From: Prochloron sp965198675
GTDB lineage: Bacteria > Cyanobacteriota > Cyanobacteriia > Cyanobacteriales > Prochloraceae
DNA length: 64,000 bases
Direction: 5' to 3'
Assembly: GCA_965198675.1 (NCBI GenBank)
Contig: OZ240666.1
Coordinates: 310,001 to 374,000, forward strand
Shown: one piece after another, positions 59,566 to 64,000 of the stretch
Layout: every line of letters begins with the position of its first letter
How positions within the stretch are numbered: position 1 is the first letter of the stretch
Notes under the pieces: generated by a model
Told to the model about the DNA's origin: nothing
The model's input: the letters and a program-made list of their open reading frames with translations, nothing else
Databases searched by the model: none
Made by a program: the position numbers and the translations under genes

Positions 59566-60963
59566 TTAATGGCGGGGGTACGGTGTAGGCTTCTCAACTG
59601 CCTTATTAAAGACAGGTAGAACTTCCTTTGAGGTACTATTAGTAGTGGATTTAACGACTACAGGATTCCCCTTCCGGCGTTTTCTAGTTGGGAACACGTC
59701 CAGCCCAACTCTCTTGATATTGACCGCTGCATTAATGTCACGGTCAATATCAAGCTGCTCATCGGTATCGAAATAGGTTCTTATAGAGCAATCAGTAAAG
59801 ACGAATTCATCCCTATAGGAGAGCACCTGTGATGTATAGGCAGGATTGACTCCCACTGTCTTGGCTCCAGCTTTCCCAGCTATGTATTCCAAGATCGAGA
59901 AAAATTGCCCAAAAGCGGCATCTTTCCAGGATTTATTTAATCCCGATTTAGCAGATTGGCCATTCGGTAGATAACCGCCCTGCCCGTCGGGTTTGGCTTT
60001 ATTTCGCCTACCCAACCCCTTAAGATTTAGCTTTTCATGGAAGAATACTTGTTTCCCCATGCGCATTAATGCATGGGCAGTTTTATAAGCGTGGTCTTTA
60101 CGGCTTCTGGCGATTCTTTGGTGTTCTCTGCCTTCCCTAATGGCAAGTTTTCTTCTGGCTCTACTCCCCTTTTTTCTGGCATTCTTCCTAGTCTGTACCT
60201 TGCTTAGGCGAGAATGGTTTCTACGATAGGACTTAACAGCCGGTAACTTTTTCCCATCAGATGTGGCTAGAAAATCGTCCTCATGTAGTACAGCATCTAT
60301 GCCTAAGGAATTATCCCAAGTGGAAGCTACCAAGTCTTGCTCAAATACAGGCACTGTGGGGTCATCGAGGTACAGATTGACATCCCAGCCATCTGCCTTT
60401 TTTATGACCTGTACCTGCTTTAATATCGCCCCATCTGGCAAGTGGCGATGGGTACGAACCTTCACTATTCCTATCTTTGGAATCTTTAAATACAGGTATT
60501 TACCGCCTATAGAGCAGGAATGGATAGATATTCCCTGCCCCTCAAACACCAGAGAACGGTATCGAGAAGCAGATTTAAACCGAGGTTTGCCACTACGATT
60601 TCCCTTGCAATCTCCTGCTATGAAACGCTTAAACGCCAAATCTACCCTCTTACAGACCTGCTGGAGAGTATTTGCAGGAACACGAGAGAAATCTAATAGT
60701 TCCCCTGACCATTTAACTGACACCAGATCTTTCTTTAACCCTGGTAGGTATTTCTTTTGAATGTAATAGTTTGGATTATCCTTTAAGACGGGGAGACTGC
60801 ACACCAGGGGGCAGGCATTAAGAGGACATCGATGACTCTCCCATCAATCGAATCTGTCTGCTAGTTGCCTGTTATACCAATAGCGACATATCCGCAGCCA
60901 TAGGTTCAGCTTTATCTTCTGCTGGCGGCTGGGATATAGGCAATACTGGTAGGTGTACTTCAT
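59566..60963 (-). pseudogene. tnpB: tnpB RNA-guided nuclease gene with nonsense codon 40
   Basis: From ATG at 60963: MKYTYQYCLYPSRQQKIKLN, LWLRICRYWYNRQLADRFD, TGA at 60844-60846, then the same frame continues to 59566 for 465 codons in total. RuvC residues are D in SLGIDAVLHEDD, E in QVFFHEKLNLKGL and D in DIDRDINAAVN. The usual CxxC zinc ribbon is replaced by QVLSYRDEFVFTDCSIRTYF, a variant I associate with cyanobacterial TnpB. A shorter protein from an internal start would lack the N-terminal 50 residues. Confidence 0.8.
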
Positions 60964-61029
60964 CGGATTGGTCAGGTGTCCAGATTTAAGCTATACGCAT
61001 TATACATAGAATTTTGAGAATTGGCAACT

Positions 61030-61436
61030 ATGAAGAAAGATTTTGTTTCTAGGGGGCGGTCAGTCAGTACTTGGCACACCTGGTGCTGACCACCAAGTAC
61101 AGAAGGAAAGTATTTACCGAAGCTATTTTGAAGCGGTTACAGGAAATTCTGGGTGATTTGTGCCAGCAATGGGATTGCAAGCTCATAGAGAATAAGGTCG
61201 AGCAAGACCATATCCACGTCCTCTTTCAATACTATCCCCAGATGGAATTAACAAAATTCGTAAACAACATTAAAGCGGTTACCAGCCGTAGGCTCCGAAA
61301 GGAATTTCCCGAACGGGTGAATTCCTTCTATAGCAATGATGTGCTGTGGAATGGGTCATATTTTGTAGCCAGCTGTGGAGGTGTCAATGTAGCTACTCTA
61401 CGAAAGTACATAGAATCCCAGGACGCGCCGTGTTAA
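61030..61436 (+). pseudogene. tnpA: IS200/IS605 tnpA (Y1 transposase), frameshifted
   Basis: ATG at 61030 reads MKKDFVSRGRSVST, then the frame shifts near 61070 and the rest reads LAHLVLTTKYRRKVFTEAIL, with the HUH motif in DHIHVLFQ and the catalytic tyrosine in TLRKYIESQ. A TTG at 61071 could start a protein lacking the first strand, so activity is unlikely. Confidence 0.8.
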
Positions 61437-61589
61437 ACCAAGTGCGGCATCTCCCCAAGGGGGGAGTAGAGGGGGGTTTCTCTCACGCCAAATCAAAGAT
61501 TATGGCGTTCCGCTCCTGCCGCTTTAGCTGATGACACGCCCTAGGGGGTCGTAGAAAGGAAGAAAGTAATGCGGTGGGCGATGCCCATC

Positions 61590-62423
61590 CTACAGATTAG
61601 TCAAAATGCCTTGAGTAGGGCTAAATAAGAAAGTGAGGAAAAATAATGTCGATGCTACTAAGACAATAGCAGGACCGGAAGGCAAGTTATAAAAATAACT
61701 TAAATAGATACCGCTAATGCTGGAAAAAACTCCCACTCCCACACCCAAAAACATCATCTGGTGCAAGCGAGTAACTAACAAATAAGCAGTTGCTGCTGGG
61801 GTAATCAAGAGGGAGAGAACTAAGACCACTCCCACTGCTTTCAAACTGGCTACAATAGTTAAACCTATGAGCATCATTAACCACAAATCTAGCCAATTGA
61901 CAGGCAAACCTACTGCTTGAGCACCTAATTTATCGAAAGTATAAAAGAGCAGTTCCTTGTACAGTAAGACTACCACAAAAATAACAATGGCGGCAATTAC
62001 AACAGTGTCCCGCAAATCCCCCCAAGTCACCCCGAGGATATTCCCGAACAAGAAATGATTCAGGTCAATTTTATTATCTTTCTGAATTACCGTAATTAAA
62101 GTGATACCAAGAGCAAAAAAGGCGGAAAAGATAATACCCATGGCTGCATCTTCTTTAAGATTAGACTTGGTGTGGATTATCTTAATCAAGACAGTACTAA
62201 TAACCCCCGCAATAAAAGCCCCCACAAAAATATTTGCCCCTAAGATAAAGGCGATCGCCAAACCCGGAAGTAGGGAGTGGCTAATAGCATCCCCCAATAG
62301 TGCTAACCGCTGTACCATTAAGTAACTACCAACCACGGCGCAGATAACACCTACCATAATCGCCATGACCATAGCTCGCTGCATAAAGCTATATTGTAAT
62401 GGTTCGATAATTGTTTCCAACAC
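61590..62423 (-). CDS. Zn/Mn ABC transporter permease
   Basis: 277 residues with seven to eight hydrophobic segments of the ABC-3 (ZnuB/MntB) type: MVGVICAVVGSYLMVQRLAL, LGDAISHSLLPGLAIAFILG with the conserved GDA-SH motif, and GVVLVLSLLITPAATAYLL. It lies 3 bases after the ATPase gene in the same direction, so they form one transcription unit, divergent from the binding-protein gene. Confidence 0.93.
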   Translation of the reverse strand: MLETIIEPLQYSFMQRAMVMAIMVGVICAVVGSYLMVQRLALLGDAISHSLLPGLAIAFILGANIFVGAFIAGVISTVLIKIIHTKSNLKEDAAMGIIFSAFFALGITLITVIQKDNKIDLNHFLFGNILGVTWGDLRDTVVIAAIVIFVVVLLYKELLFYTFDKLGAQAVGLPVNWLDLWLMMLIGLTIVASLKAVGVVLVLSLLITPAATAYLLVTRLHQMMFLGVGVGVFSSISGIYLSYFYNLPSGPAIVLVASTLFFLTFLFSPTQGILTNL

Positions 62424-62426
62424 AAT

Positions 62427-63170
62427 TTAATTTTTGTTAGTTGTCAAGAAAACTATTTTACCTCTATAAGCGCGGTGGAGGTGGTCATCAGTGAGGACAT
62501 TTTCTCTCTTTCCCGCAGCAATTAATTCCCGATTTAGCAGAATTAAGTCCTCAAAATTAGTAATCGACTCTCCCAAATCATGATTAACTACCAAAACTAT
62601 TTTATCAGCAGCAGCTAATTCATGCAAGACATCAAAGATAATTTTTTCTGTTTTCCAATCTATCCCCCCAAAGGGTTCGTCAAAAAAGAAAATATCTGCC
62701 TCCTGAACCAGGGAGCGAGCTAAAAAGACTCGCTGTTGCTGACCTCCTGAAAGTTGACCAATAGGACGATCCTTATAAGTATCCATCCCCACCCTACCTA
62801 AAGCTTCCTCAACCAGACGACGACTGGTAGGAGAAAAAGAACGGAACCATCCCGTTTTCCTGACTCGTCCCATCATCACTACATCCCAGACAGTAGCGGG
62901 GTAAGTCCAGTCGATTTGGGAGCGTTGGGGGACATAAGCTACTAACTCCAGCTGCTTTTGCAGGGGCTTATTATGGTACAGCACTAAACCTTCCCGGACC
63001 CCAATCAACCCCAGCATAGCTTTCAGGAGAGTACTTTTCCCGGCACCGTTGGGTCCGATAATACCCGTTAACCGTCCCGGTTGCACTTGAAGGCTGATTC
63101 CAGTCAATGCTTCCAACCTCAGATAATTGACAGCGATATTCTGTATTTCCAGGGAACCAACACCATTCAT
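62427..63170 (-). CDS. Zn/Mn ABC transporter ATPase
   Basis: 247 residues. Walker A GPNGAGKS, Q-loop VPQRSQIDW, signature LSGGQQQR, Walker B ADIFFFDEPFGGID and H-loop VNHD. Similarity is greatest to the ZnuC/MntA/MntC group. It is the first gene of a leftward unit with the permease. Confidence 0.94.
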   Translation of the reverse strand: MNGVGSLEIQNIAVNYLRLEALTGISLQVQPGRLTGIIGPNGAGKSTLLKAMLGLIGVREGLVLYHNKPLQKQLELVAYVPQRSQIDWTYPATVWDVVMMGRVRKTGWFRSFSPTSRRLVEEALGRVGMDTYKDRPIGQLSGGQQQRVFLARSLVQEADIFFFDEPFGGIDWKTEKIIFDVLHELAAADKIVLVVNHDLGESITNFEDLILLNRELIAAGKRENVLTDDHLHRAYRGKIVFLTTNKN

Positions 63171-63243
63171 ATATCTTTGATTGTTGCTTATTTGTTATCA
63201 TACACAAAAATGGAAAAAATATGAAAAATAATCCGCAGCAAGA

Positions 63244-64000
63244 ATGAGAGCAACTGTAGTGGGAATATTTCTGGGACTTTGGCTTTGTGGCTGTCAGTCT
63301 CCAGTTGATCTAAGTGAGGGGAAGCCCAAAGTAGTGAGTACCAGCACTATTATAGCCGACTTGACGGAGCGAATAGGGGAAGATGAAATCGAGCATATTG
63401 GCATTCTGGAACCGGGAGCAGATCCTCACATTTACGAACCAGTTCCCGCAGATAGCGTGGCTTTTGAGGAGGCGGATTTAATTTTGTACAATGGTTACAA
63501 TCTGGAACCGGGGTTGATAAAATTGATGCATGCTACGGGGGTAAAAGCTAAGAAGTTCCCTGTTGGGGAAGTGGTAACCCCTTTAGATTTTGATTATCAA
63601 GGTAAAATACAGCCAGATCCTCATGTTTGGGGTAGTGCTGCCAACGCAATTGAGATGGTGAATGCTATTCGGAATGAATTAATTGCCCTTTCCCCAGAAG
63701 ATAGGGAAAAATTCACCGCCAATGCAGCTAAACTGATTGCTGAATTAGAACAGCTGCATATTTGGATTAAGGAGGAGATTGCCACTATTCCCCCACCGAG
63801 GCGCAAGTTAGTTACTAGCCACGATGCCTTTCAATATTACACCCGTGCTTACGGTTTGGAGATTATCGGTACCCTGATTGGTATTAGTACGGAGGAACAA
63901 CCCAGCGCTCAAACGGTGAAGAATCTAGCTGAGCAGATTAAAAGAAGTCAAGTTCCGGCGATTTTTGCTGAAACAACTATTAATCCAATTCTAATTCAAA
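63244..64000 (+). CDS. Zn/Mn ABC transporter substrate-binding protein (partial)
   Basis: 252 residues before the window edge. Signal peptide with lipobox (LWLCGC, Cys17). Metal-site residues seen are H62 (PGADPHIYEP), H127 (PDPHVWGS) and H193 (TSHDAF). Manganese-type binders usually have Glu in the third place, TroA/ZnuA-like ones His, so zinc or mixed Zn/Mn specificity is suggested. The fourth ligand lies outside the window. It is divergent from the ATPase gene across 73 bases. Confidence 0.88.
   Translation, partial: MRATVVGIFLGLWLCGCQSPVDLSEGKPKVVSTSTIIADLTERIGEDEIEHIGILEPGADPHIYEPVPADSVAFEEADLILYNGYNLEPGLIKLMHATGVKAKKFPVGEVVTPLDFDYQGKIQPDPHVWGSAANAIEMVNAIRNELIALSPEDREKFTANAAKLIAELEQLHIWIKEEIATIPPPRRKLVTSHDAFQYYTRAYGLEIIGTLIGISTEEQPSAQTVKNLAEQIKRSQVPAIFAETTINPILIQ

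Larger units (their letters stand above)
59530..61540. mobile_element. IS605-type element with divergent tnpA and tnpB
   Basis: Right end near 59530-59590 ('gacgctcctacacc...ggtgtaggcttctc' hairpin), tnpB on the minus strand, tnpA on the plus strand, left-end hairpins near 61450-61540. The ends are approximate. Both genes carry a disabling change. A related solo right end lies at 25086. Confidence 0.75.

Overview
The window looks like chromosomal DNA of a filamentous, repeat-rich cyanobacterium. It carries a magnesium-chelatase ChlD gene, a Zam-type RNB gene, DUF3727 next to mltG, a four-ACT-domain aspartate kinase, a COP23-domain protein, an SmtA metallothionein with its SmtB repressor, and many GCGATCGC (HIP1) octamers. 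No rRNA or tRNA gene was recognised.

Layout. 1-1.4 kb: the end of an AAA ATPase gene overlapping a small partner gene (possible defence pair), plus an orphan ATPase fragment. 1.8-3.4 kb: pyrG. 3.5-7.3 kb: an island of toxin-antitoxin modules (three hicAB loci, DUF433/DUF5615, UPF0175/DUF3368), about half of them broken and partly duplicated from one another. 7.6-8.8 kb: an AlbA_2 protein. 9.3-23 kb: mostly housekeeping genes (chlD, DUF3727, mltG, msrB, DUF3153 lipoprotein, zam, clpP, gmk, remA, rqcH). 24.2-31.2 kb: the most unusual cassette. It holds a multi-winged-helix protein, a large AAA ATPase, divergent smtA/smtB, and, 6 bases after smtB, an 842-residue protein that fuses a DEDDy exonuclease, an Fe-S PD-(D/E)XK nuclease and an FtsK-like translocase. 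31.7-36.2 kb: an HsdR-N-like nuclease and two damaged toxin-antitoxin modules, one interrupted by an IS605-type element. 37.4-44 kb: an IS630 copy, lysC with a Uma2-family gene, an AlkD-like repair gene, DUF1232 and an Ycf29-like response regulator. 44.5-46.4 kb: a truncated PHP gene, a tnpB fragment and an ORF-less group II intron. 46.7-53.4 kb: secreted proteins, cysE, COP23, two trypsin-like proteases with TPRs and a broken Ser/Thr kinase. 54-61.5 kb: a second IS630 copy, a coiled-coil protein, a TRAP substrate-binding protein, an IS5 copy, ruvC, a PD-(D/E)XK protein and a decaying IS605 element. 61.6-64 kb: a Zn/Mn ABC transporter that runs off the right edge.

Spacers are full of dispersed repeats: heptanucleotide arrays, palindromes based on the 'aacccaacctac' and 'tgcccaccctac' motifs, 'ctgcgcctctg' runs, mini-hairpins and a C/G-rich foldback. 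These repeats have split genes in several places. Zinc handling appears twice (smtA/smtB and the terminal ABC transporter).
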